NCBI GenBank assembly: GCA_028583685.1
Contig: JAMXIF010000031.1
Location: forward strand, 3,787,610-3,851,609
DNA length: 64,000 nucleotides
Direction of reading: 5' to 3'
From: Petaurus breviceps papuanus
Taxonomy: Eukaryota; Chordata; Mammalia; Diprotodontia; Petauridae
In this document: positions 1 through 11,848 of the stretch, piece after piece
Numbering within the stretch: position 1 is the stretch's first letter
Layout: every line of letters begins with the position of its first letter
Position numbers and translations under genes: made by a program
Notes under the pieces: generated by a model
The model's input: the letters and a program-made list of their open reading frames with translations, nothing else
Database searches by the model: none
Told to the model about the DNA's origin: nothing

Positions 1-300
1 GTAGAGCAAAATAAATTCTCACATAAGCAAAGTTTTTAAAATCATGTTTTAATTCTGCACTTTAAGTCCATCATGTCATTTGAATCCTTTACCATAGGTT
101 CCAAATTCTTTCATAGTTGATTTTCCTTACATAGCTGAGGCTATTGTTCTAAACACTTCACTCTGCATCAATTCATGAAAGTCTTCTGCCATCCCTTCTT
201 AGACAGGAATATTATCCCATTATATTCATTTCCTATTCTTTTTGTCATTTTCCAATTGATGGGTATTACCTTCATTTATAATCCTATGCTACAAAGTGTG
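1..300 (-). mobile_element. Old L1 3' fragment, minus strand
   Basis: Phrases such as 'ttcactctgcatcaattcat' and 'ccaattgatgggtatta' are the reverse complement of the marsupial L1 ORF2 end. It is strongly decayed and reaches the window edge. The next ~560 bases (300-860) hold only a short CA/CT run at 446-471 and no recognisable gene or repeat. Confidence 0.6.
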
Positions 301-859
301 CCAATAAAGTGAGTTGTTATAATTATTTTAATATAAATGGACATAAAATCTTCACTTCTGAAAATACCCCCACCAAACCCAACCCAGTGAGCAAAACCCT
401 TATTTTGTTTTAAAAAAGCAAGAAACAAAATCCAAAAGATCACACACACACACACACACTCTCTCTCTCTCACAAAAATTTATAAAAACACACTAACATT
501 TCAACCAACTCTTAAAAACACATGCAATCTTGGATGCACATTGAAAGCTATCTCAATAGAAAAAAAGATTTATTTTCTTGTCTCCTCATGAGGACTAAGC
601 TTCATGACAGTCATTACGGCACTCAGTTTCCTCAGCATTCTTTCCATTTACACTACTACAGCAACACTATACTTATAACAGCATGCTATTTTTTTTGCAT
701 TCATCCTCAGTTACATCCTCCAAATCAATCTTGAAAAAATTTTAAATTGTCCTAAATTTCCCAAACACCTACTTTCATACTCCTCTCCTATCTTTGCTTT
801 TCATCTGATCAGAATCACTCTTCTTTTCATTTTGACAATTTCATTCTTAAGAAGTAACC

Positions 860-985
860 ACTCCATATATATGTAGAGCCTATATCAGATTACATGCCAT
901 CTTGGGGTAGGGGGAGTGGAGAGAGGTTGAATGAATATTGAAATGAATATTGAAAACTAAAAATAAATAAACTTTAAAAAAAATT
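860..985 (+). mobile_element. L1 3'-end fragment
   Basis: Short plus-strand piece with the L1 3' phrases 'cctatatcagattacatgcc' and 'ttgaaaactaaaaataaata' ending in an A-rich tail, directly followed by a second, longer L1 fragment. Confidence 0.7.
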
Positions 986-1569
986 TTTAAAGAAGTATCC
1001 ATTCTATCACCACTATTATTCAATATAGTACTATAAATGTTTACTATAGCAATAAGAAAAGAAACTGAAGAAACTAGAACAGGCACCAAGGAATCAAAAT
1101 TATCACTTTATGCAGATGATATAATGGTATTCTTAGAGAATCAAATGAAAAACTACTTGAAACAATTAACAAGTTCAGCAAAGTTGCATGATATAAAATA
1201 AAACCACATAAATTATCTGCATTTCTATATATTACCAACAAAAACCAGGGCCAAGAGATAGGGAAATATCGCTTACAATAATTGTAAACAATATAAAATA
1301 CTTGGGAGCTACCTACCAAGACAAGTCCAGGAACTATATGAATACAATTACAAAACACTTTTCACAAAAATAAAGTCAGATCAAACCAGCTGCAAAAATA
1401 TCAATTGCTCGCGGCCAGGTAGCACAGCAAGTAAGAGCACCAGCTCCAGTGTTGGGATGACCTGGGGATCAAATCTGGGCTCAGAAACTTAGCAACACAC
1501 CCAGAAATAACTGGCCATGTAACTTTGAGCAAGTTACTTAACCTCGATTGCTTTAAAAAAAAAAAAAAA

Positions 1570-1604
<35 letters not shown>

Positions 1605-3410
1605 TGCTCATGAGTAGGCCCAGTCAATATTAAAATATATATATATATATATAATTCTGTGTACACTAATTTGATTATTCAGTGTCATATCAATCAAGCT
1701 ACCAAAAAATTATTTAATAGAGCTAAAAAAAAAAATCGACAAAATTCACCTGGACAAAAAAAAGGCCAAGAATATCAAGGGAACTAACAAAAAAAAAGAA
1801 GAAAAAGAAAGGTGGCCTAGCAATACCAGATCTCAAACTATACTATGAAGCAGTAATCATCAAAACTATCTCATACCAGCTAGGGAACAGAGTGGTGGAT
1901 TAGTGGAAGAGATTAGGTACATAAGGCACACTAGTCAACAACCACAGTAACCTGGTGTTAGATAAGACCAAAGACCCCAGTCTTTGGGATAAGAACTTAC
2001 TACCTCACAAAAACTTTTGGGAAAAACCATAAAACAATAAAGCATAAACTGGGTAAAACCAACATCTTACACCATATACCAAGATAAGGTAAAAATGGTT
2101 ACATGATTTAGACATAAAGGGTAGCACCATAAGCAAATTAGAAGAACAAGGAAGAATCTACCTATAAGAACTATGAAGAATGGAAGCATTCATGATGAAA
2201 CAAGAGATAAGACAACATTATAAAATATAACATAGATCATTCTGATTATGTGAAATATTAAATTAAAAAGCTTTTCCACAAACAGAACCAATGCAACCAA
2301 GATTAGAAGGAAAAGATAAATTTAGAAAGCAATCTTTACAGTGAGTGTCTCTGATACAGTTCTTATTTCCCAAATATAAAGAATTGAGTCAAAATTATAA
2401 GAATACAAGCTGTTCCTTAATTAATAAATGGTCAAAGGATATGAATGGGCAATTTTAAGATGAAGAAATCAAAGATATCTATAGTAATATGAAAAAGTGC
2501 TCTAAATCACTTTTCACTAGAGAAATGCAAATTAAAACAACTATGAGGTACCACCTTACACCGATGAGATTGGTTAATATGACAAAAAAGGAAAATGATA
2601 AATGCTGGAGATGATTTGGGAAAACTGAAATACTAATGGACTGTTGGTGAAGTTGTGAACTGATCTAACCATTCTGAAGAGTAACCGGAAACTAAGCCCA
2701 AAGGGGAACCAAACTAAACCATGTATATTCTTTGAACAAGTAATGCCACTCTAGGTCTGTATCCCAAAGAGCTCACTGAAAAGTGAAAAGGACTGACATG
2801 TACAAAAATGTTTATAGCAGCCCTTTTCATGGTGGCAGAATACTTTGAAATTGAGGGATGTCCTCAACTGGATAAGAGCTGAAAAGCTGTGGTATCTAAA
2901 GGCAATAGAATCCCACTGTGCAATAAGAAATAATGAGCAGGCTGAATTCAGAAAAACCTAGAAAGATCCATAGGAACTGATACAAAGTGAAATAAGCAGA
3001 ACCAAGAAAACACTGTATTCTGGGAACAGCAACATTGTGTGATGATCAACTTGGAATGACTCAACTCTTCCCAGCAATACATCAATGATACAAGACAAAT
3101 ACAAAGGACTCACAAAGGAAAATGCTATCCACATCCAGAAAGAGAACTGATGGACTCCAAATGAAGACTGAAGCATACTTTTTTTCACTTTATTTTTTCT
3201 TATATATTTCACCCTTTGATCTGTTTCTTCTTTCACAACTGTGACTAATCTAAAAATATTTTACATAATTGTAAATATATAACCTATATAAAACTGCTTA
3301 AAATTTTAGGAATGGGAAGGGAGAAAAATTTGGAACACAAAATCCTGTAAAAACTGAATGATAAAATTGTCTTGCATATTTAGGGAAAAAAATAAAATGC
3401 TACTAAAAAT
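986..3410 (+). mobile_element. L1 LINE, 5'-truncated: ORF2 3' half and 3'UTR
   Basis: Begins in the reverse transcriptase region: 'ctttatgcagatgatataat' encodes the LYADDI motif (the catalytic YADD box). It runs through the C-terminal ORF2 phrases ('ggtggcctagcaataccaga') to the typical 3'UTR and A-rich end near 3400. Many stops and small deletions make it a dead copy. It is split by a SINE and a TA microsatellite (1411-1601). Confidence 0.88.
1411..1601 (+). mobile_element. Marsupial tRNA-headed SINE with (TA)n tail
   Basis: Diverged SINE inserted in the L1; an 8-bp target-site duplication 'aattgctc' lies at 1403-1410 and 1602-1609. The tail is A13 followed by a TA repeat (1573-1600). A second TA run follows at 1636-1651. 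Confidence 0.85.
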
Positions 3411-3419
3411 ATTTTTTTT

Positions 3420-3535
3420 TAATGTAAGCTTCCTGAGGTGAGGGGTTATCTTGCTTGTTTGTACTTGTATCCACCCCATTGCATAGCACAGTGGCTAGAA
3501 CTAAGTCTTAATAAACATTTGCCCATTTATTAAAA
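3420..3535 (+). mobile_element. L2 LINE 3' end fragment
   Basis: Reads 'aagcttcctgaggtgagggg ... agcacagtggctagaacta ... aataaacatttg', the standard L2 3'UTR ending, then poly(A). The following 1.35 kb (3536-4900) shows no recognised element or exon. Confidence 0.65.
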
Positions 3536-4904
3536 AAAAAAAAAGAATTAAACATCTGTAAAATCCCACTTATATTCTCTTTGAACATGTGGAAACCTGT
3601 CTGCCCAAAGTAAAAGGTTTATGTCAATATATGCCCTACTTTACTCTCATCAAATCACAAATTTTAACAAAGAACAGACAACTTCACCTCAACTATCCCC
3701 CTTATTTCAACCCCATGCATTATTTACACCTACTTGCAAAGAATAAGAACCAGAAAAGACATTTTATTCGTTTTTAAAAGATTACTTTATCATTAAGGCA
3801 ATTATTGGCAACTCTGTTTTGGGAAAGAGCACAGTAACCAATTTCAAACTAATTTAGGTGCTCCAACATATATCCGTGCCAAAGCTTCCTCTAATTCCTC
3901 ATCTATTTCCTATAAATAGTTGGCAGCATATTCAACGGTGATTTAGATTCAATTTATGTTTATGCTCATCTTAGCCCAAATTCTTTCTAAAATGATTCTT
4001 CTTTCTGGATCCTGAATTTTCTTAACAGTATGTAAAATACTACTACATACATATACATCACTATAATCTATCCTATGCATTCTGAAAAGGAAACCTCTTC
4101 AGAAGCCCCAACTCCAGCTCTGGATCTTATTTTATCTAGTATCAGAAATGCCAAGAGGAGCAATTTAGCACATTAGGAGTTTTTGGTTTGCCTTGCTTGT
4201 TTTCTACATACCTATACTTTAATTTCTATATATCTATATATAATACAAAAAAAAATCTGAGGCCAGATATTTCAAAACTCAATTCCTTCTAATATTTTTG
4301 TCTCCTATACACTTCCAAGGTGTCTACTGTTACTTTTCTTATATAGGATGGTTGGTTATCATGATATAGCTAAAGCCTGGTGAATAAATGTAGGTAATCT
4401 TGTCCCTTTTAACTCCCTTTTAGGTTCTAGCCTTTTTGACTGACAAACAAGTAAAAAGATGCTAGCTACTCCTGCCCTAAACCATAATTACTCTATTTTT
4501 GTACAATGCTCAAACGACAAGTGTCACAGTTCCCAATACTCATTCCCAACACTTCAGAAAAGTTTCACAATATAATCCATCACTATGAAACAGTAGTTAA
4601 GCCAGCCACTGGCCAAAAATAAAGCAATTATTAAAAACAACTGTACTTTGTTTCTATGTAATTTGGGAGGAATAACAATGAATTTTAAAAATTATTAAAT
4701 CATCTACTCAATTTTCCATGAAAACCCATGCAACATTGTTATGCCCCATAATTAAAATGTTTCAGCAAAAAGTAAAAATCAATACACAAAAGGTAGCTGT
4801 CATATCAATTCCAAATTCAAGAACTCATTTATTCTATAACTGTATTATTCCTTATGTAGAAGACTGATTTATAAAATGATAAAGAGTTCAAACTAATGTA
4901 AAAA

Positions 4905-5180
4905 ATCAACAATTAATAGGTTTAATAAATTAAGCACCTACTATATGTCAGGTAGTAACTTCTCTCAAGGATCTTATAGTCTAGTGGGGGAACAAAACAG
5001 ATATATGTAATTGCATACAAAAGAGTCCAATATAAGGTACTTAATGAAACAGAAATAGAAAAAAGACTTGATATAGAAGGTAATGAGATATATTGTGAAG
5101 TAAAGGTGAGAAGGAAATACATATCTTACAAGGGAAATGATCAATGTCAAGGTAGAGACCAGTTACTGAAAGTCATGTGT
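4905..5180 (+). repeat. Ancient mammalian interspersed repeat, fragment
   Basis: The phrases 'ttaagcacctactatatgtc' and 'aaggatcttatagtctagtg' match the opening of a long old repeat seen several times in this window (for example 31010-32365). I do not know its family name. Confidence 0.45.
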
Positions 5181-5304
5181 GAGAAACAGGAAAAAAGTTT
5201 TGATTAGACAACAAAGTACAAGAATAAACTCTCCCATAACCATAACCCAAAGATCACAAATAAGTAGCAACTTAACATAACTTCACTCAATAAGAAAGAA
5301 CCTA

Positions 5305-5463
5305 GGGGCGGCTAGATGGTGCAGTGAGTAAGAGCACTGGCCTGGGAGTTGGGAGAACCTGGGATCAGTTCCGGCCTCAGATACTTAATACCCACACAAA
5401 AAAACTGGTCGTGTAACCTTGGGCAAGTTACTTAACCCCAACTGCTTAAAAAATAATAATAAT
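5305..5463 (+). mobile_element. Marsupial SINE, 'gtgagtaa' subfamily
   Basis: SINE head 'ggggcggctagatggtgcag' through '...aacttgggcaag'-type 3' domain and an AAT-rich tail. The target-site duplication is imperfect: 'aaagaacctag' before and 'aaagaacttag' after. Confidence 0.88.
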
Positions 5464-5962
5464 AAAGAACTTAGATTAACCCTCCCCCTTAAGGAGCAGC
5501 TTTCATAAACTGCATCTGTCTTCTGCTTAGCTTCTCAGCTCCAAGACAGCCTTGCAGATATGAAACACGGGGCAACTTTAAAAACTATGTAAGCACCTAT
5601 AACGAAGATAGCCTTAACTGCATCAGATCACCTCACATACTTCTGCACACCCCTTAATTTTCCATTTTTTTCATGGGATGAGGGAGGTAGAGCTACAGAA
5701 TTATTAATGGCTCTGCTGCTAAGTTATACCATCATAGGAAAGAACATCACATTCCTTCCAAGAGATATATTTAAAGACAAACTATGTTTTCGACTCCATT
5801 ACAAAATTTTCTGCTCAATGTTAATAGTAACTAATTTTCTTTGACTATATGTAGCTATAATGGATCTTATTTTTTTTTCCCCTTTGGGAAAGGCAAACAG
5901 TACGTAGAAAACTGGGAGTTGAAAATAAAATATATTTGAATTTTTTGAAAAGTAAAACATAT

Positions 5963-6120
5963 AGGGGCAGCTAGGTGGCGCAGTGAATACAGCACTGGCC
6001 CTGGAGTCAGGAGGACCTGAGTTCAAATCCAGCCTCAAGACACTTAACATAAAAAACAAGCCATGTGACCCTGGGCAAGTTACTTAACCCCAATTGCCCC
6101 CCACCCACCAACAAAAAAAG
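5963..6120 (+). mobile_element. Marsupial SINE, 'gtgaatac' subfamily
   Basis: Complete SINE from 'aggggcagctaggtggcgca' to 'ccccaattgcccccca' with a short A tail; A-box and B-box (gttcaaatcc) intact. A GATA/GACA tetranucleotide run follows at 6122-6156. Confidence 0.9.
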
Positions 6121-6121
6121 G

Positions 6122-6156
6122 CAGATAGATAGACAGACGGACAGACAGACAGATAA
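6122..6156. repeat. (GATA/GACA)n microsatellite
   Basis: About eight tetranucleotides alternating gata, gaca and gacg directly after a SINE tail, a common birth place for microsatellites. Confidence 0.85.
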
Positions 6157-6199
6157 AGCTCATTTTCCATCAGAGGATAGATCATGTATAGATATAAGA

Positions 6200-6800
6200 A
6201 TAGAGAGAATAAATACAAGGTAATTTCTGGATTGGAGAGTAAGGAAAATCCCCATCATGTAAAGAAAAGCAATACACCTGACCTTGAAAGAAATGAGGGA
6301 TTTCAAAAGGCAGAATACATTTCATGGACAGTGACAATAAAAGCACAGAGACAGAAGATTAACTAGCTTGTGTGAGGAAAAAAAGAGGTCACTTTGGCAT
6401 CTGTGAAGACGACCAACATGTATCAAGGTTGAGAAGACCATTAGTCAGAATTGTAAAGTTTGGTAACTGCCCAACAGATAAATCGGAGGCCGCAAACCAG
6501 GAAAAACAGTGGTGCCTTCAAGAAAAGCAGGAAAGTTCAGATGAACTATGGGTTTCAAGAGAAAGATAATAACATTTGCTTTGGACACACTGAACTTGAG
6601 ATGCTTATAAGACATTCAGTTTGAAATTTCCAATACACAACTGATGATGAACAGGAGCTCAAAAGAAACTCAGGCTGGATATAAAGAATTAAGAGATGGT
6701 CATGCTTCAATAAATATCAGAATTAAAGCATAGGACTCTGGTTCCTTGAATCAGTTCAGGGCTTTAAAAAGAGAAAGATGTCTACCTAAAAACTGTAGGT
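6200..6800 (+). repeat. Ancient mammalian interspersed repeat, diverged piece
   Basis: Fragments such as 'gaggtcactttggcatctgt' and 'gaacttgagatgcttataag' resemble the middle of the same old repeat that dominates 31010-32365. No coding potential is visible; the small open frames here are chance. Confidence 0.4.
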
Positions 6801-7665
6801 CTCAGTCAGCAGTATCCTTAAAGTAGGAAGAAGTCAACTACCCAGAATTTAGTTTGAGCATGGGAAAGGACATTTTATCATTATGTTTATGCCACATTTT
6901 CTGAATTCTCTCCCTCTACCATGACATTCTCTCCTACAAGACTTTTATCTCACACTAATATCCTTGTTCCTTTTCTGAAAAAGAGATTGACATTCTTTGA
7001 AAGTACTCTTGAGGTCAAGATGGCGGAGAAGAAACAGGACCTCCCCACGACTCGGGCTTCCACCTTCCCCAATCCATGTAAAAGGGGGACTCTAGACAAA
7101 CTTTGGAGCTGCAGAACCCACAAAATGACACAGAGAGCTAACCTCCCGCTGAGGACAGCCGGGCAGGCTGGCAGGAATCCAGCATAGCGCTCTGGGAGCA
7201 GAGCCCAGCCCCAGGGCAGGCCTGACCAGCCTTAGGCCAGAGGGAATCCAGACCACCAGCAGCTGTGGCCATTTCCAGAATTATCAACACAGATGGGAAG
7301 GACAAAGTGAGAGGTCAGTGCAGTCTGGACTTTGGGACCCAGTAAGTGGGAATGCCTGGCCAGCAGAGCCAGCCAGCACTACGTGGCAGCCTCAGCTCCT
7401 GGCCTGCAGAGTGTAGGGGGACCAAGCACCAGTCTGAGGGGTAATCACTCTTGCTTAAACCTGCCTGGATCTGGATAGCAGTCTAGGATGGAGGTCCTGG
7501 GGCGTGTGTCCAGCTTGCCAGAGCATGTGGAAGCCTCAGAGAGGGCACACAACTAATACCTCCGGCAGCTGAGAAAACCCCAGCATTTGGGACGAAAGCT
7601 CCCCTGTCTGGTGGCAGAGTCCTACTGTGGCAAAAAGCCCATGGGTCAAGTGACTGAGGAGCGAC

Positions 7666-8100
7666 ATGACCAGGCAAAGGAAAGAAAGCAGACAGAAGAT
7701 CCCAACATTACACTCCTGTTTTGGGGACAAAAATAAGCAAAGCATGGAACAGGAGGAAGACAGTGAAGTCAGAACTCCTGCACCAAAAGCTTCAAAGGAA
7801 AATACAAGCTGGTTATAGGCCATAAAGGACCTTAAGAAGCAAATAAGAGAAGTGGAGGAAAAATTGGGAAGAGAATTGAGAACAATGCAAGAAAATTATG
7901 AAATGAGAGTCAACAGCCTCACTGAGGAAAATCACACCTTAAAAAACAGACTAACTCAAATGGCAAAAGAGGCTCAAAAAGGCAATGAGGAGAAGAATGC
8001 CTTAAAAAGTCAAATTTGCCAGATGGAAAAAGAATCTCAAAAGCTCAATGAGGAGAACCATTGCTTCAGAAATAGATTGGAGCCAAGCCCAGCACCACAC
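7666..8100 (+). pseudogene. L1/HAL1 ORF1, first (partial) copy
   Basis: Starts at ATG 7666 with MTRQRKESRQKIPTLHSCFG and continues through a coiled-coil stretch rich in Glu, Lys, Asn and Leu (EENHTLKNRLTQMAKEAQKG). A TAG stop interrupts at W-L-stop near 7816, after which the same frame stays open to the abrupt junction at ~8091 where the second 5'UTR copy begins. ORF1 of L1 is an RNA-binding chaperone that trimerises through this coiled coil. This copy lacks the RRM and C-terminal domains entirely. Confidence 0.8.
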
Positions 8101-8600
8101 TGAAGCTTCAGCCCCAGGGCAGGCCTGACCAACCGCCAGCCGGAGGAACTCCAGATCAGCAGCAGCTGTGGCCGTTTCCAGATTTATCAATATATAGATG
8201 CGAAGGACAAAATGAGAGGCCAGTGCAGTCTGGACTTTGGGTCCCAGTAAGTGGGAGTCCGTAGTTTTTACCCCCAGGGCGAGAAACCTCTGAGCCGCCA
8301 GCACAGCCTGACAGCGCCACATGGCAGCTTCAGCTCCTGGCCTGCAGAGTGTAGGCGGACCAAGCACCAGTCTGAGGGGTAATCGCTCTTGCTTTAATCT
8401 GCTTAGATATGGATTGCAGTCTAGGGTGGAGGTCCTGGGGTGTGTGTCCAGCTTGCCAGAGCGTGTGGAGACCTCACAGAGGGCACCCATCTAATACCTC
8501 CGGCAGCTGAGAAAACCCCAGCATTTGGGAAAACTCCCCTGTCTGGTGGCAGAGTCCTACTGTGGCAAAAAGCCAAAAAGTCAAATAATTGAGTGGCAAA

Positions 8601-9615
8601 ATGAGCAGGCAAAGGAAGCAAAGTAGAGAGAATATTCCAACATTAGACTCCTATTTTGGGGACAAGAAGGAGCAAGGCATGGAACAGGAGGAAAACAGTG
8701 AAGTCAGAACTCCTGCACCAAAAGCTTCTAAGGAAAATACAAGCTGGTTACAGGCCATAGAGGACCTTAAGAAGCAGATAAGAGAAGTGGAGGAAAAATT
8801 GGGAAGAGAAATGAGAATGCAAGAAAATTATGAAATGAGGGTCAACAGCCTGACTGAAGAAAATAATACCTTAAAAAACAGACTGACTCAAATGGCAAAG
8901 GAGGCCCAAAAAGGCAATGAGGAGAAGAATGCCTTAAAAAGTCAAATTTGCCAGATGGAAAAAGAATCTCAAAAGCTCAAAGAGGAGAACCATTGCTTCA
9001 GAATTAGATTGGAGCAAATGGAAGCTAATGACTTTATGAGAAATCAAGATGCTGTTAAACAGATCCAAACAAATTAAAGAATAGAAGGTAATGTGAAATA
9101 TCTCATGGGAAAGCCACTGACCTGGAAAATAGATCCAGGAGAGATCATTTAAAAATTATTGGACTACCTGAAAGCCATGACCAAAGTAAGAACCTAGAAA
9201 GCATCCTCCAGGAAGTTCTCAAAGAAAACTGCCCTGATGTTTTAGAAGCAGAGGGCAAAATAGAGGTTGAAAGAATCCACCAATCACCTCCTGAAAAAGA
9301 TCCCAAAAAGAAAACTCCTAGGAATATTATAGCCAGGTTCTGGAATTCCCAGATTAAGGAGAGAATATTACAAGCAGCCAGGAAGAAACAATTTGAATAT
9401 TGTGGAAACACAGTCGGGATAACCCAGGATCTGGCAGCTTCTACACTGAGGGATCGAAGGGCTTGGAATATGATATTCTGGAGCTCAAAGGAGCTGGGAT
9501 TAAAACCAAGAGTCACCTACCCAGCAAAACTGAGTATCATGTTTCAGGGGAAAATATGGTCATTCAATGGAATAGAGGACTTTCAAGCATTCTTGCTGAA
9601 AATAGGAGTTGAATA
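8601..9615 (+). pseudogene. L1/HAL1 ORF1, second copy, near full length
   Basis: ATG at 8601 opens MSRQRKQSRENIPTLDSYFG; the frame runs 158 codons through the coiled coil (EENNTLKNRLTQMAKEAQKG) to a TAA at 9075. Beyond it, shifted frames still encode recognisable ORF1 RRM and C-terminal parts: ESILQEVLKENCPDVLEAEG, VERIHQSPPEKDPKKKTPRN, RAWNMIFWSSKELGLKPRVT and YPAKLSIMFQGKIWSFNGIE, ending near 9615. So at least one nonsense change and one frameshift have killed it, but the damage is light compared with other L1 copies here. Role as for the first copy. No ORF2 follows. Confidence 0.85.
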
Positions 9616-10713
9616 GAAAATTTGAAATTCAGATACAAGAAGCAAGAGAAGCATGAGAAGGCAAACAGAGAAAAGAAATCATAAGGAACTTATCAAAGTT
9701 GAACTATTAACATTCCTACATGGAAAAACAATGATTCTAACTTACGAAACTTTTCTCAGCAGATGAAGGGAATAGAAATGTAAATGTCTATATATGAGGT
9801 TATATGGGCATATGAATACATATGTGAATGTGTGTATATATGTTTACAGGTATACATAGATAGAGGGCACAGGACCAATTTAACAGGAAGGGATAATACT
9901 TAAAAGGTGAAATTAAGAGGTGAGAGAGGAATATAATGAGAGGAGATGGGGAGAAACAGAATGGGGTAAACTATCTCATATTGAAGAAGCAAGAGAAAAT
10001 GGTTACAATGGAGGGGAAGAATAGGAAGGCAAAATGGAATGGGTCAACCTTATTCCCATTGAATTTGGCTTGAGGAGGGAGTGAAATACACACTAAATAG
10101 GGGATCTCACCCTCCAGGAGAATAGGGGGGGAAGGGGATGAGAGGGGGGATGATGGAAGGGAGGGCAGGCTTGGAGGGAGGGAAGTTGGAAGCACCCACT
10201 TTTGAAAAGGGACAGGATCAAAGTAAAGAATATAACAATTGGGAGGTGTTATAACAGGGAGGGAAATATAGTCAGTCTTTTACAATATATCTACTATGTT
10301 ATTGTTTTGCATTAGCTACACATGTGCAACCTATACTGAACTGCTTATCTTCCCAGTAAGGGTGGGTGACAAGGGAGCAATGGAATGAATCTGGAATTCA
10401 AAGTTTTCATATCAAATACATACACATACACATACACACACACTATTATTATTAATACTATTTTACATGTCATTGAAAATGAGATATACAGGCACTGGGA
10501 CATAGAGATCCACTGTGAAGTCAAAAGGGGTATGGGAGAAAATATGGGAGAGAGCAGATTGGAGGAGGGGATATCCTGTGGGACTGGTATTTTGGGGTGG
10601 TGGGTAGGTGAAAAAGGGGAGAAAATATATCTCAAAATCTGGCAAAAATGAATGATGTAAATCAGAAGTTAATAAAGAATTTGAAATTTAAAAAAAATTA
10701 AAAATAAATAAAA
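9616..10713 (+). other. HAL1-like spacer plus 3'UTR and tail
   Basis: After ORF1 come an L1-type inter-ORF spacer (purine-rich, with a G-rich stretch at 10125-10150), then at ~10260 the 3'UTR ('acatgtgcaacctatactga'), a CA-rich patch (10420-10442), 'gttaataaag' and an A-rich tail. The join of spacer to 3'UTR is where ORF2 has been lost. The same join occurs in the copy at 23910-25235. Confidence 0.75.
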
Positions 10714-10728
10714 TGAAAGTACTCTTGA

Positions 10729-11735
10729 TACTCTTGTTTGTCCCAGATTAGATCACCTGAAAATATGATAATCACTTCATTCAGTCAACTGGAATCACAA
10801 GCAAAGACTGAATATTTTGATTTTCAGCTTCTATACAGCTGTACACAACATATGCCAAGACTGCAAATCCAAAGTATTTTTTCTTTGTAAGCCAAAACTG
10901 AACAACACAAAATAAATCATAGCTATTCCTAAAATTCAAATAAAAAAAAATGTTTTGTCACTAACTACTTGAATAGTGCATCCTAAAGCCTACACATTCT
11001 CATCAATACATTCGAAACTTCTATTTTTATTCATTTTAGCAATGGACATGAAATGTGCATTTTTAATGTACCCTTGATATACCTTTTTTCATTTGCAAAA
11101 AAATAGCCAGTTAGGAACAAAAACATCTTCCAGGCAAAGAAGCTTTTGTCTTTATAAATTTGGAACAACTATTTCATTTACTCTTGTACTGATTTATAAA
11201 GTCCTTGAAAAGCATAGTTAAACGCTTTTACAGAAACCTAGACTGCATAAAATGACTTTATCCTGATATGATAACAGAAGGAAAAAATGAACTGTCAACT
11301 TGCCTACAGAGACACAGTAGTTCATTTTTTAAGAAGTGGTAACCAGGGTCAAAATTTCATCTTCCTTATTTTAACTACCCACTGCATCATTTTCATTGGA
11401 AAAATAACCATATGCTATCATGCATGTGGTAAGTTTTCATATAAAAGGAATTTAATTTCTATTTGCTTCCCACTTTAATTTTTTATACACCTTAAAATAG
11501 ATTAAATTTAAGGAATGAGATGAATAAACAATTCACCACTAGCAAATTAGTATTTAATACTCCTTAAAAAAAGATAATTATACAAATCTTATTACACCTA
11601 ATATAATTATGAAAAAAAATTACAGGCAGAGTATACAACTTATCTACATAATGAAAATAATATATTGCATGGTCACAATTAGATATAAAAACAAGGAAAA
11701 TATTTTGATAATGAGTAATTGCTTTATCAACTTAC
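10729..11735. other. Intron 6, apparently low-copy
   Basis: No repeat, RNA gene or exon recognised; AT-rich intron next to the exon 6 donor. Confidence 0.5.
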
Positions 11736-11845
11736 TTCTGTGCTCCCTGAGACAACAGCTTTGTCCACGTTCATTAATGCCTGTTCTTCAACCTGGCATA
11801 CTCCCAGAGACCATTCTGCACAACGGTGATGAGCCCAAAAGTGAC
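11736..11845 (-). CDS. KMT2C: KMT2C exon 6 (start of first extended PHD region)
   Basis: Minus-strand exon of 110 bp with a CAG acceptor at 11846-11848 and a GTAAG donor at 11731-11735. With the last G of exon 5 it encodes 37 residues: a Gly, then a stretch containing WAHHRCAEWSLGVCQ and ending VDKAVVSGSTE. Human KMT2C has WAHHRCVEWSLGVCQ and VNVDKAVVSGSTE at the matching place, about residues 247-283. The AHHRC segment supplies the H-x2-C half of the pre-PHD zinc knuckle, and the exon ends one residue before the RCAFC of PHD finger 1. The residue two before the WAHH tryptophan is His and the one directly before it Phe, where human has Thr and Cys; that cysteine is not part of the H-x2-C pair. 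Frame is fully open and the phase (2 bases + 36 codons) is exact. Confidence 0.95.
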
Positions 11846-11848
11846 CTG

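Larger units (their letters stand above)
7013..10713 (+). mobile_element. HAL1-like (ORF1-only) L1 derivative with internal duplication
   Basis: A 3.7-kb non-autonomous LINE bounded by an exact 15-bp target-site duplication (tgaaagtactcttga) at 6998-7012 and 10714-10728. It opens with 'ggtcaagatggcggagaaga', the usual L1 5' start, has a GC-richer 5'UTR, ORF1 and an inter-ORF spacer, and then passes straight to the L1 3'UTR, 'aataaag' and an A-rich tail. There is no endonuclease or reverse transcriptase sequence anywhere inside, so it was mobilised in trans by L1. This is the architecture of HAL1 ('half-L1') elements. The 5'UTR plus ORF1 N-terminal block is present twice (7206-8091 and 8109-9015). 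A 5'-truncated relative sits at 23910-25235. Confidence 0.82.

Noticed and set aside
5799-6059. Peptides of the type 'LNSGPPDSRA' recurring on minus frames
   Set aside because: Antisense translation of the SINE head; it recurs at every SINE.
8002-8490. 162-codon minus-strand open frame
   Set aside because: It is antisense to the HAL1-like ORF1 and 5'UTR; its mirror part is seen at 7536-7823. No domain of its own.
1-11735. KMT2C exon 7 (RCAFCKHLGATIKCCE region)
   Set aside because: Looked for the reverse complement of this conserved text and found none; exon 7 must lie to the left of the window.
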